From assembly GCA_030144725.1 (NCBI GenBank), contig JASKMD010000031.1, positions 5,540,999 to 5,604,998 of the forward strand: 64,000 nucleotides of DNA, written 5' to 3'. Positions 52,886 through 63,895 of the stretch are shown one piece after another. The notes under the pieces were generated by a model. It was not told the DNA's origin. It saw only the letters and a program-made list of their open reading frames with translations, and did not search any database. The position numbers and the translations under genes are program-made. The first letter of the stretch is position 1. Each line of letters starts with the position of its first letter. The DNA comes from Haematococcus lacustris (lineage: Eukaryota; Chlorophyta; Chlorophyceae; Chlamydomonadales; Haematococcaceae).

Positions 52886-53089
52886 ACGAGCTGGGTTACA
52901 GAACGTGCTGCTGGGCTGCTAAGAAGCCGATCCGCGATGCTGAGCTGCTAGACACGAGCTGGGTTGCAGGACGAGCTGCTGGGCTGCTAAGAAGCCGAAC
53001 CGCGATGCTGAGCTGCTAGACACGAGCTGGGTTGCAGGACGAGCTGCTGGGCTGCTAAGAAGCCGAACCGCGATGCTGAGCTGCTAGAC
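52886..53089 (-). repeat. Three 68-bp tandem units upstream of LINE ORF1
   Basis: The unit ACGAGCTGGGTTGCAGGACG plus 48 further bases is present at 52886-52953, 52954-53021 and 53022-53089; the last two are identical across the unit. Placed 340 bp upstream of ORF1 they may be 5' UTR promoter monomers like those of some mammalian L1s. That role is inferred only from position. Confidence 0.8.
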
Positions 53090-54520
53090 AAGTCGCTCAT
53101 CAAGCAGTTCAAGTGCGCGCGCGAAGAGCCGTCAAGTTTGACGTGGAGAGCTGAATCAGCATGCAATACACAGTGCTCGACACCCAGGAGGCCTTGTATG
53201 AACTGAACCCCTGATAAAATCTTACTGGTCTTTACGAGTTTCACAACGATTCCTGCGCAGGGCGATGCAGCTCATTAAAGCGAAGCTAGCGGGATGTTCG
53301 GGCTGATGTGCACCTGTGCCGGGGCGGGCGGGGGTGCTGAGAGATTAGGTCGCGTTGTGTTGGGAATAGCCTACTTAGTGGGGCTGTGATCAGAGAACAG
53401 CTATCGCGCTCAGCGGCCCAACTTTTCAACTTTTTGAATTTTTGGTCGGGCGCAGTACCCCCCCTGACATGTGTTCTAGTGCTAGTGCTAGTGCTGATAA
53501 TATGTTTGAGGGTGTTTGTATGGCGTGTGGCCTGTCCCTGCACCCGAACAGCGTGCAACTCGTGTCTTCGAAATGGGCACTTTTCCGGCCGCCATAAGTG
53601 TCCAACCAGGACGTCAAATGATGAACTGACAGTTCTGTGCGGCTCCTTTTGTGGGTTCCTAACGTGTCTATTAGACAGAAACGCGTTGTCTTGATGTGTG
53701 GGCCGTTTCATGTGGGGGGGGTGATACTCATATCAGCTCAGTTTCTGCATCATTCTTACTAATTTTAGCTGGGTTTGGCTGCACAGGAACCACAGGCACT
53801 AATGTATTGGACGACTTGAAGTTGCTGTCACATGTGGAATGAACCCGTGTTGAAGAATGCGATATTAAGCGCTGTTGCATGCTGGTTTGAAAATTAGTTT
53901 GGATGCGCCAATCACGCCGCGCTGGGTCCAGGCTGCCTGTAGAGGTTGCTAAGAGGGTCTGCGTGGCGCCAGAACACGTCGCGTGTTGGGGGCCAGCCAC
54001 CCGGCAAACCGCTGGGCCTGGCCGCACTCTAGTTAGGCCATCAGCAACTCATCGCACGAATCGGCGGTCTCATCCGTGCAGAAACGAGAAAGATTTTATC
54101 TCTTGAGCCATGGGGGGTCCGCCAATGGCGGGGGTGACCTGTTGATCTTCCCTTGCCTTCGTCACAACATCATGACCCCCTCCATTCTGCTCGTCACACA
54201 CCAACATGAGGTGCACACTGCTGACTTGGGCAAGCAGATGTCCAAACTGCTGGCACTGGGACGAGGTGGGTCATCAAGCTGCTTTGATCACTGGCATGCT
54301 CATCCCATGCAAACAAAACTTGTCCAACAGGGAACAACCATTTTGGCTGTGGGTAATCTCACTCAGCTACCCCAAACAAGTTGAAGCAACCTCGGTCGCA
54401 CCCTTGATGACTACAAACCCCATATCGATGGCACGACCACTGGTCACCTCACCAAAACTAACAGCTTGACGCTAAAAGGGCTACCTGCTCGTTGCACTAG
54501 CAAACTAGTGAACTAGCAAT
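53090..54520. other. Remainder of the inverted-repeat element and flank; no gene
   Basis: A 141-codon minus-strand frame at 53286-53711 has no family resemblance. GCTAGTGCTAGTGCTA is a small repeat near 53478. Beyond the right terminal repeat (54139), 54340-54480 is the second copy of the dispersed repeat seen at 12045-12190. Confidence 0.4.
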
Positions 54521-57500
54521 CTAGAAATCCCTGGAGTTCGCCGTGGCTCTAGGGCTGGGGTTGTGGGCGCTGTGAAGCTCCACTAAGGCCGCAAGGTTGG
54601 TCTCAGGCACCACTGCTGTGGGACTTTTCCCTGCTGCAGAAGCCTCATGTGTTGCTGCCTCCCTTGCTGCTGCCTCTTCCCCCGATGTGTTGCCTTCCCC
54701 TGCAGCGGCAGCCTCTAGTGCTGCGGCCTCCTTTGCAGCTGCGACCTGAGCCTGCTCCTGTGCATTCTGACGCTCGCGAGCAGCCAGGCCACGGTTGATA
54801 TACAACCTCACGCGGTCATTCAGTGTGGTAGGCTTTGAAGGGTCATCTGCATACTCCTGAGCCCTACAGCAGCAGCGGCAGCAGCAGCAGCGGCAGCAGA
54901 AGGGCTGTTACGAAGGGCTGCCGTGCTCCCCATCCCTATGCTAGTAGAGTTCCAATGGTGTGGCCTCACAGTGTGACCTTGTGTGCGAGGACCTGTCTGT
55001 TCTTTCAACAGATCATTCAGTGTCAGATCAGGCAGACATTGATTCTCATCATACGCAACCGTCTTGCAACAGTCGTGCACTACAGACATGCACTACAGGA
55101 GACCTGAGTCCCTGTGCGGAACATCACTCATTAGCCGCGGATGGTCACACGACTGTAACCCGACCTCGACTCGTACCTCAAGTAACTTTCTCCGGCGAGC
55201 TTCCAGCCCTCCGGGTTGTCTGGGAAGCGTCCAAGATACACCGTCTGCTTGACTTTGACCCCAGCGATGATCAGCTGAGCGATGACGAAGCCCTTGACGC
55301 GAGACCTGCGGTACACGCCCTTTGGTAGGTCCCTCGCCAGTGTATGCCTGCAGTGCTTCAGGGAAGCGATCCTAGCCGGCACTTCCAGTGCCGGTGTGCG
55401 ATGCAGCAGCGTGTCAATCCGACATGTCACTTTCGGGTCCAAGCCGGCGCATTGGGACTGATCCTCGGCGTACGCGCGGTACCTGTACAGCAGGACCGGT
55501 GGCTGGTTGTTGTGTGTGCCCTTGTGGGGTGCAGGCTGGCGAGGTGAGATCGTGTCTTGGTCCTACCACACCTTTGATGATTCTCCATTGCTTCCTGTAT
55601 GCCCTCTGGGGTGGCTGGGTGGACGCGCAGGCACACCTGGGCGGCAGCACACACATCACACACCACTGCCATCTCCATAGCGTGGCACACGTAATTCACC
55701 ATCACCCATTTGCTGCTCAGCATCACTACCTTCTCCATAGCTTGGCACTTGCTGCTGAAGGCACGATAAGCAATCACTACATCAGCCGTAACACGCAAAG
55801 TCAAAACTCTAACCAGCCTGTACACTTTCCTCCCAGTCCATAATGTCAGTTGCCCTGATCCTGATTGTCTCCCTGTTTCTGGTTCTGATGGCCTCCCTGG
55901 TTCTGATTCTGATTGTCTCCCTGAACCTGATTTTGATTGCGTCTCTGTGCACTAGTCACTGCGTACCCTCCCTGGATGTACACCCCACCCCAAGGCACTT
56001 CCAATGTACCAAAGCACCCCACTGAGTCCAATGTGCCCTGGCCATGGTTCATGGCTGCCCATGGTTGCCCATGGTTTATGGCTAGTTTCCAGCCAGGTGA
56101 GCCGGCAGGCAGGCACCCACTATTGTTCGCTTCCCAGTGCCTGCTTTGCCAGGTGGCACGACCAGGTGGCTGATGACACCCTGCTTATGTTTCTGCCAGT
56201 GGACCCCAATGGGCAGGTGGGTTCGAGTACTGAGCGGATTACGCCCTGTGACCAGACAAGCAGGCAGGTAGAGTGGCAGACAGGCAGGCTGGCAGGGGGT
56301 GGCTGCGGCGCATGCAGGGTTTGCATCACTGTGTACGCCACAGGGCTGTGCATGGCAGCGCAGGCGCACCACGCTGGGCATTCACAATGGCGTGAAGCAA
56401 ACATCAGCACGACAGGCAAAGTGCTCAGGCAAAGTGCTCAGCAGGCAAAGTGCTCAGCAGGCTTGGGGTCCCACTGTGGGCGGCCACCAAGCATTGAACC
56501 CTATGCTGATGCGCTCAGCCCTCCCCCGCCCTTGCTGCTGTTCAGTGATGGAGTTAAGGTGCAGCAGGGCTAGGCGTGTGGTGGCCAGGCTAGGAGCCAG
56601 GCTGAGGCTGGCGCTGTGAAGGGGCAGAGGAGCAGGTGCCGGGTGAGAGGACCCGGTGCCACTCACTCATGCTGTAGGCCTCTGGGTCATACACTAGTGG
56701 TCTGCCCAGCTTTGCATTGATTCGGTTCATGACGCGGGGATCCAGGCCTTGGCAGGCGGCTGGGTCAGAAGCGTAAGCCAGGTATCTGCAGGCAGAGGAG
56801 TGGAGGGCGGGCGGGCAGGGTAGCCTCACCCCCAGCCCCAATGCTGCCGAGCTCAGCAATTCCGAGGAACAGGTGTGAACAAGGGGCTGGCTGCTGTCCC
56901 TCAACTTTGGCTGTGATGCTCAGCCATTGGGTACGGGATGTTGGGCTGGTAAGCCAATGTGGGGCTGGCCAATGCTTAGGTAAGATGGGCAGGGCTGGCA
57001 GGGTTGTGCACAGCAAGAGTGGGCTGCCAGGAATGTGCAGGCAGCCCCTTCAGTATTGCAGACGTTAGCCCCAACTGGCCTGCAGCCTGTGCATCAGGCC
57101 CAGGGCCTACCTGACTTGCAGGTCCTGGGCGTCCTTGAAGCCCTCTGGGGTGTTGGGCAGGTTGCTGTACAGGTGGATGTTGTGGCCCCCCACCCATATG
57201 CTGACTGAGATGCACTTGCCAGACTTGGCACGCAATGTGCGGAAGGGGAGGTTGTCCTGCAGCCACAGATAACAATGGTGATGATGGTGGTGATGATGAT
57301 GATGGTGATGGTGGTGGTGGTGATGGTGGTGATGGTGATGGTGATGGTGGTGGTGATGGTGGTGATGGTGATGGTGATGGTGATGGTGGTGGTGGTGGTA
57401 GTGGTGGTGGTGGTGGTAGGGGGTGGTGGTGGTGGGGTGGTGGTGGTGGTGGTGGTGGTGATGGTGGTGGTGATGGTGGTGATGGTGATGGTGATGGTGA

Positions 57501-58460
57501 TGGTGGTGATGGTGGTGGTGGTGGTGGTGGTGGCAGGGTGGTGTGGACACACGCCGAGCCAGGTCAGGTCGGCACATGGCATGTGACTCGCGCCATAACA
57601 TGATGCAAGCATACACAAAAGCCGTCATGCAAGCAGCCTTATACCCCGCCCTCCTTGAGGAGCGTTGTTGCTGTCCCTGCACCACTGCAGCTATGCTGCA
57701 AACCTTCCAGCTGAGCCATGGCTGAGGCCACAGCTTGTCACGTGATAGGATGCATATCTCCTTGACATCACAGTGCACAGCTCGCTCAGTCACACTGGTG
57801 GCTGTGACAAGCTTACCCCCTCCCTCATTGTCACTGCTGTCCTTGCTCATGCTTCATTCACTGCATTTGAGCTGCCACCCTTCCCAAGAAATGCCCTCAT
57901 TATACTCTTTCACCCTCCATCAACACCTCCCTTCTTGCCTGCGCACCTGCCCACCCAGCCTCTGGCCTACCCTGCTTGCCTGCCTTTGTACCTCCTGGCT
58001 CCTATAGCCCCTACACTCATACTCCCAGTTCCCTTAACATCTACGTGCCCTGACAGCACCCTCTACCCCGTCCTGCCAGCCGGCCCTGCCCACCCCAATG
58101 CTGGAGCCCCCACCTTCTTCTTCCTGCCTGCAAGGGAGGGGTGGCGGCCATTGGCTGACGCTGCAACAGCCTCCTCAAAGGTCACCAGCCCTGCCGCCCG
58201 ACCTTTCCTGCCTTTCTGTTTGGGAGGCACTTGCTCCCCAGCTGCTGCTCCCTTCCCCCTTTCTGCTGCTGGACCTGGAGGGCCGGCAGCTGCGGGCTGT
58301 GCTGCAGCGCCCGCAGGGTTGGGTGCAGCCGCGGTGGAGTTTGCGGCGCTTTGCATGGCGGCGGCCAGCAGGGCTTGCAGGCGGCGGCTGCGGGCCAGTG
58401 CGGCAGCCCCACCACCCGGCCCTACCTTGCTGCTGATGTTACTGCTGCTGTCACTGGCCG

Positions 58461-58520
<60 letters not shown>

Positions 58521-58914
58521 GACCAGCAGGCTGCTGTGGTGACGTCTGGTCAGTTGCTACGGTGCCAGTGCTGGGCCTGCTAGCGGGGTGAAGTGGTGTG
58601 CTGCTGCTGACGTTCTGGCCATGTGTGGTGTGACTGGTATTGGGGCTAGCGCCATTGCCATTGAGGCCAGAGGGGGAGGTGGCTGCTTTTTGTTTGGCAG
58701 TGGGCTGGCGGCCCTTGTGGCCGCCCTGCTTGTGCGTTGAAGATGCATCAAGGCCAGTGTTGAGTATTTCTGTTGCGTCTATGCCGACGTGGCCAAGAGG
58801 GGCTACCAAGTCGTGCTGCACATGGGTTTCAAGCCCACGGCTGCTATCAGCTACGGAGCATTGCTGGATCAGAGGGGTCGCTACTGCTCTGGTGCACAAA
58901 CTGCATGGCAGCAA
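54521..58914 (-). CDS. Repeat-domain protein, tentatively AP2/ERF-like, multi-exon
   Basis: Clear exonic stretches on the minus strand: a Ser/Ala-rich N-terminus (about 58914-58114, with a run of about 20 Ser), 57256 to about 57108, 56785 to about 56650, about 55830-55567, 55482 to about 55190, about 55090-54910, and 54860-54521. Two well-defined junctions are AG|A before Tyr-Leu-Ala-Tyr and AG|G before Tyr-Arg-Ala-Tyr. A module recurs: a beta-rich part ending Asn-Thr-Pro-Glu-Gly, Ala-Thr-Pro-Glu-Gly or Asp-Asn-Pro-Glu-Gly, then Tyr-x-Ala-Tyr-Ala-Ser/Glu-Asp, Gly-Leu-Asp-Pro-Arg/Lys-Val. Weaker third and fourth copies follow (Ala-Tyr-Asp-Glu-Asn; Glu-Tyr-Ala-Asp-Asp-Pro). The third beta part (Gly-Val-Tyr...Val-Tyr-Leu-Gly-Arg-Phe) resembles an AP2 DNA-binding sheet. 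The C-terminus is an Ala/Glu-rich helix. Some joins are unresolved, so the model may be incomplete. Confidence 0.45.
57275..57537 (+). repeat. GGT/GAT trinucleotide microsatellite in an intron
   Basis: About 260 bp of GGTGGT and GATGGT mixtures. On the minus strand it is CCA/CAT and precedes a good acceptor (GTGGCTGCAG|GACAAC), so it acts as part of an intron. The minus-strand frame happens to stay open through it as a long His run. Confidence 0.85.
58461..58519 (+). repeat. CTG run encoding poly-Ser on the minus strand
   Basis: About 19-20 uninterrupted CTG units; read as AGC on the minus strand they give about 20 Ser inside the N-terminal exon of the repeat-domain gene. Length polymorphism between strains would be expected. 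Confidence 0.9.
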
Positions 58915-60309
58915 TCACTGAGACTTGCATCATAATGCTGAGCATGACAGGGGTTCCACTTGCTAGCTGCCAGTCACAGACCTGTGGTGCTGGTGAGATG
59001 TGTGGCATGGCTCAGCTCGACCACCAGCACTCGGCCAATTGCCCATCAGAAGCTGCCGCCGCTGCTGAGGCTGCAGCTGGCTGGAGCAGGTGTCACCAGG
59101 CCGTAGTAAGAAGGGAGCCATGCCTAGCTACTAAGCACACTGGGTATGTAATTGAATGTGTGCTGACAGAATTCGGTAAGCCCGCATGGACGACGTGCAG
59201 CTCAAGTCGTCCACGCGGGTCCGGCAAAAAGCAGGATAATGTGAGGATCGCAATCAGCGTGTCCACGGCTCATTGGACGACATTGCTTTGTACGTAGCTA
59301 GAAGAGGGTGGACGGCTCCTCGAGGTATTCCAGTACGAAAACGTAGCTTGCATGTGATCCACAAACGACGGATGTGACATGCAATTTTTAATCCCTACAG
59401 CCCTCATGCAACACCAAAATAAAGCATGAGTTGTAATCAAACACAGGCTGCGAGATCATTATTGTAAAGGCTACTGACGGTGTGCCTACTGCCCACTCCA
59501 GCTCAGCCTTCTGGTGTGTGTGCCTCAATGTCACTGTCCGGGTCCTCCGGCACTGGCCTAGGCACGGTTCGTCCTTTTTTCTTAGCCATAGAAAACAACA
59601 TCGTCAAGCCATCACAAATACTATAAGTTATCGGTTTTGTTTGTTTGCATCAGCCATAGCCAACCGGCATTGTCATCATGGGCAGGCCGTCCTCATTGCC
59701 TCATGGCTCTGTCCAGCGTCAGTATCGCTCGTAGTCCGGCCGTTGTTTTAGTATAACAACGCAGCTTGCATGTGATCCACAATGTGACATGCAATGCTCC
59801 CTGCCTCTCCCGAACCCCTTGCACCATCCAAGATAAGCTCGTGAAATAGCTTTCGGCAGTTCCGCCGCTTTGGTCCTGTAGTTGGACACAGGCTGCTGGC
59901 AAGCTCCGCCCATCTGGTGTGTGTGCCTCCTGACTACTACCCCACCCCAGGTGCAAACAAATTATGACTACTCAGCCTGGTATGGCTGCTCGGGCTTGCC
60001 CATTAGCAACGACATTGCTTACATCAGCAACAATAAGCATCGCCTCTGGTCTGGTGCATTCCTGCACGCGGCCCCGCAACTATACCCAGCAATGCCCCAT
60101 GGCTGCTCAGTTGACTGGGGCGCTCCTAGTGAACCCATGCCCAGGCTTGATAGTCCTATGCTGTATGTCTGTTCACTCGCAGAAAAGTTCATGAGAAAAG
60201 TTGAAAATTTTGACAAAGTGGCTTGATGGAATGTATTTTTTAGCGGTTCTAAGAATGGGGGTGTAAACCTAAAATCGAGGAAAAATCGGGCTGAGGAGAT
60301 ACGAGAAAA
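58915..60309. other. No gene; diverged internal duplication
   Basis: GTAGCTTGCATGTGATCCAC with neighbouring GTGACATGCAAT near 59343-59387 recurs near 59761-59797, and TCTGGTGTGTGTGCCTC near 59509 recurs near 59911. Thus about 59330-59530 and 59745-59930 are diverged copies. No convincing exon was found. Confidence 0.45.
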
Positions 60310-61581
60310 CCAGTACTGGTCCACCCCCAACCAGTACTGGTCCACCCCCAACCAGTACTGGCCGCCCCCCAAACCAGTACTGGTCCACCCACAACCAGTA
60401 CTGGTTCACCCCCAACCAATACTGGTTCACCCCCAACCAGTACTGGTCCACCCCCAACCAGTACTGGTCCACCCCCCAACCAGTACTGGTCCACACCCAA
60501 CCAGTACTGGTCCACCCCCAACCAGTACTGGCCGCCCCCCAAACCAGTACTGGTCCACCCACAACCAGTACTGGTTCACCCCCAACCAGTACTGGTTCAC
60601 CCCCAACCAGTACTGGTCCACCCCCAACCAGTACTGGTCCACCCCCAACCAGTACTGGTCCACACCCCAACCAGTACTGGTCCACACCCAACCAGTACTG
60701 GTCCACACCCAACCAGTACTGGTCGACCCCCAACCAGTACTGGTCCACCCCCCAACCAGTACTGGTCCACACCCAACCAGTACTGGTCCACCCCCAACCA
60801 GTACTGGTCCACCCCCAACCAGTACTGGTCCACCCCCAACCAGTACTGGTCCACCCCCAACCAGTACTGGTCCACCCCCCAACCAGTACTGGTCCACCCC
60901 CCAACCAGTACTGGTCCACCCCCCAACCAGTACTGGTCCACCACCAACCAGTACTGGTCCACCCCCAACCAGTACTGGTCCACCCCCAACCAGTACTGGT
61001 CCACCCCCAACCAGTACTGGTCCACCCCCAACCAGTACTGGTTCACCCCCCCCCCCCAGTACTGGTTGGGGGTGAACCAGTACTGGTCCACCCCCAACCA
61101 GTACTGGTCCACCCCCAACCAGTACTGGTCCACCCCCCAACCAGTACTGGTTCACATCCAACCAGTACTGGTCCACCCCCAACCAGTACTGGTCCACCCC
61201 AAACCAGTACTGGTCCACCCCCCAACCAGTACTGGTCCACACCCAACCAGTACTGGTCCACCCCCTACCAGTACTGGTCCACACCCAACCAGTACTGGTC
61301 CACCCCCAACCAGTACTGGTCCACCCCCAACCAGTACTGGTCCACCCCCAACCAGTACTGGTCCTCCCCTAACCAGTACTGGTCCACCCCCAACCAGTAC
61401 TGGTCCACCCCCCAACCAGTACTGGTCCACACCCAACCAGTACTGGTCCTCCCCCAACCAGTACTGGTTCACACTCAACCAGTACTGGTCCACCCCCAAC
61501 CAGTACTGGTCCTCCCCTAACCAGTACTGGTCCACCCCCAACCAGTACTGGTCCTCCCCTAACCAGTACTGGCTGGCCCCC
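60310..61581 (+). repeat. 21-bp satellite with CCAGTACTGG palindromic core
   Basis: About 60 units near CCAGTACTGGTCCACCCCCAA run without a break into the assembly gap. Unit length varies between 20 and 22 bp through C-tract changes. Each unit contains the 10-bp palindrome CCAGTACTGG. Near 61032-61086 the array contains a local inversion. The long frames across it are repeat artefacts. Confidence 0.95.
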
Positions 61582-62081
61582 NNNNNNNNNNNNNNNNNNN
61601 NNNNNNNNNNNNNNNNNNNNNNNNNNNNNNNNNNNNNNNNNNNNNNNNNNNNNNNNNNNNNNNNNNNNNNNNNNNNNNNNNNNNNNNNNNNNNNNNNNNN
61701 NNNNNNNNNNNNNNNNNNNNNNNNNNNNNNNNNNNNNNNNNNNNNNNNNNNNNNNNNNNNNNNNNNNNNNNNNNNNNNNNNNNNNNNNNNNNNNNNNNNN
61801 NNNNNNNNNNNNNNNNNNNNNNNNNNNNNNNNNNNNNNNNNNNNNNNNNNNNNNNNNNNNNNNNNNNNNNNNNNNNNNNNNNNNNNNNNNNNNNNNNNNN
61901 NNNNNNNNNNNNNNNNNNNNNNNNNNNNNNNNNNNNNNNNNNNNNNNNNNNNNNNNNNNNNNNNNNNNNNNNNNNNNNNNNNNNNNNNNNNNNNNNNNNN
62001 NNNNNNNNNNNNNNNNNNNNNNNNNNNNNNNNNNNNNNNNNNNNNNNNNNNNNNNNNNNNNNNNNNNNNNNNNNNNNNNNN
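61582..62081. other. Assembly gap, 500 Ns
   Basis: Exactly 500 N, which suggests a placeholder size rather than a measured length. The satellite enters it from the left; unique sequence follows on the right. Confidence 0.99.
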
Positions 62082-62972
62082 ATTGCATGGACATCAAAGG
62101 CGCAGTTTTGGTGGTGGGTATGGCAGCAGGTGTCTAGGCTCATTGTCGTGCCAATGAGGCCTAGCTTGAGTTTTACGGGTTCTCATTATGAGAATCCCAT
62201 AGCATTGTGAAAGACTGGGACCTGGATGCTCGCGATATTAGGACAACAAAGCTACGCTCTCTGTATGCTGTTACAAGGTTGCTGTTACATAGCTTTAGCC
62301 AGAGTGACCAATGGGTTTGCTGGTCACCCCGGCCATTGGCCATGCCAATCCGTGACAGGCCTGCGCATCGCACCACGCGCTAGTGAAGGGTAGCTGAAAC
62401 TATCGCGGTAAGTCACGCGCGCTGAAACTCGCGTTTTAGACTGAAGCCTTGTCTCAGATCACCGCCCGCCACCAGGTTGAAAATTGAGATAGCGCACACA
62501 AGTTGCGACCCACTCCCAAGAGCAGTGGTCTCATATTAGCTCAAGCAGCGGCCCGGGGGCGTTGTTAACCGAGAGGTACAGTGTTCAACACCTGCCTGAT
62601 GCAAAGTTAGCGGCATCTTTGGTGTCTGTTAAGAGATAGCCTTCCGTGTAACAGTAAGAACTTGTTACCGCAAGATTGCCAGCTGGAAGAAGCCACGTGA
62701 GCTGCTGACAATTGATAAAACCTACATGAACATTCCATATTAACAACGCAAAAGGGTTGCCCGGTCACTACGGCACTAAGCCACTCCCAACTGCACAACC
62801 AGCTCACTCCTATTGTCGTAGGAGTAAGGCACACGCTGAGGCACACGCTGAGCCGCTTGAGCTTCTTGCCGGGTATCCGACCTGTGATTTGTTCGCGGTC
62901 ACATGGGGCAGCCCATGGGGGAGCAAAGACTGCAATGGCTTGCGCTGATGGTCAGATAACCCGGACTAGATT
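62082..62972. other. No gene; partial terminal-repeat copy at 62322-62340
   Basis: GGTCACCCCGGCCATTGGC at 62322-62340 matches the outer part of the 27-bp terminal repeat of the 41286-54138 element at 18 of 19 positions, so that family has more than one copy here. Nothing else is recognisable. Confidence 0.4.
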
Positions 62973-63162
62973 GCAGCTGCCAATGTGATAAACGCTATTG
63001 AAAACGACGCAGTATTGAGAGAGCGTTGAGAGACTTGCATGACCCATGTCGGGGCCCCATGAGTCCAGGTCAGGAGTCCCCAACATGGGGTTGGTAATCT
63101 TCATGCAACTACACTTTCAATACTGAACCGTTTTCGATAGCGTTCATCACACTGGCAGCTGC
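62973..63162. repeat. Small palindromic repeat, 190 bp
   Basis: GCAGCTGC at both ends (62973-62980 and 63155-63162), GTGATAAACGCTATTGAAAACG matched by the inverted CGTTTTCGATAGCGTTCATCAC type arm, and ACTTGCATGACCCATG matched by CCCCAACATGGGG...CATGCAA. The same modules occur in swapped order at 13147-13364. Confidence 0.7.
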
Positions 63163-63659
63163 GAATTATTGCGCATCTACTGGCAAGCGGCGCGTTAACT
63201 CTTGCGAGTGAGGACATGCCGGCGCAAGCGAGCGCGGATACACCTCAGCTGCTCACCATCGATTGTTCTAGTGGTATGTAGCGGCATCAGCGGTTGAACT
63301 GCGCCTTGCATCGAGCAGGAAGTACAATCTCATTTCAGCCCGCCAAGCTCGCACCGCGAGCCTTTTACTTGTGCAGGCTGCGTCGGAGTGCCATCGTTGG
63401 GCAAGAAATAACTCGACATTGTAGCGAAGTGCGAATGGATAGAGGTCTCTCTAGCCAGCCACACAGAAAAAGGGACCCCCTTGCACAAACTGGCATGTGG
63501 TGAGCTGACCACTGTGAGTTATTAGACTTTCGAGTTATTACATTGTTCGTAACTCAACGACACAGCTGTTGGAGAAGAAATCACGGCAATCCATCAACCA
63601 GGGCCGCCTCCTCACCCTTTGGCGTGACCCGACTCTGCCTTGCAGGATTTTCTAGCCTA
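63163..63659. other. No gene recognised
   Basis: Short frames only; no splice-bounded coding stretch or repeat of note was seen. Confidence 0.35.
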
Positions 63660-63895
63660 CTCCGACCGCCTGGACCGCACCCCCTTGCAGCCCCACCACC
63701 TCCCAGCCCCCGCAGAAGCCTCCCACCCCCTCCCGCCCCCTCCCAGCCCCCTTACTGCCCCGCCACCCCTTCCCCTCTCCCAGCCCCTCCCAGCCCCCTC
63801 ACTGCCCTCCCACCCCCTCCCAGCCCCTCCCACCCCCTTCTAAGCCCCTCACTGCCCCGCCACCCCCTCCCCCCCCCCCCTCCCAGCCCCCTGGC
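63660..63895 (+). repeat. C-rich minisatellite (CCCCTCCCAGCCC)
   Basis: Irregular units of CCCCTCCCAGCCCC and CACTGCCC closely resemble the C-rich arrays in the foldback arms (7738-8058). The Pro-rich plus-strand frames over it are artefacts. Confidence 0.75.

Larger units (their letters stand above)
41312..53089 (-). mobile_element. Large two-ORF non-LTR retrotransposon (LINE), L1-like
   Basis: On the minus strand it runs from a presumed 5' region (68-bp monomers, 53089-52886) through ORF1 (52542-47446) and ORF2 (47539-41744) to a 3' UTR of about 410 bp and a poly(A) tail, seen as 22 T at 41312-41333. ORF2 has an apurinic-type endonuclease and a reverse transcriptase; a poly(A) tail and both ORFs fit the L1-like elements of green algae. 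Both frames are intact, so the copy is young or recently active. The 5' boundary is uncertain, and no target duplication next to the poly(A) tail was found. Confidence 0.85.
41286..54138. mobile_element. Inverted-repeat element with a LINE nested inside
   Basis: GGTCACCCCCGCCATT and the following GCGGACCCCC (41285-41311, one base differing) recur inverted at 54113-54139, matching at 26 of 27 positions. If the ends are taken as GTCACC...GGTGAC, the flanks CTGTTG (41280-41285 and 54139-54144) form a 6-bp direct repeat. The simplest reading is a DNA element of about 1 kb (remaining part roughly 53090-54138) into which a LINE inserted right at the inner edge of the left terminal repeat. No transposase is recognisable in the remainder. 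A partial third copy of the terminal sequence lies at 62322-62340. Confidence 0.55.

Noticed and set aside
53286..53711. 141-codon minus-strand frame between the LINE and the right terminal repeat
   Set aside because: Checked for transposase motifs (DDE spacing, zinc finger, helix-turn-helix) and none was found; composition looks non-coding.
57107..57850. Minus-strand 247-codon frame with a long poly-His run
   Set aside because: The His run comes from the GGT/GAT microsatellite, which lies upstream of a strong splice acceptor, so it is intronic.
60310..61581. CRISPR-like regular repeat array
   Set aside because: Units are contiguous 21-bp satellites without unique spacers, in a eukaryotic genome.
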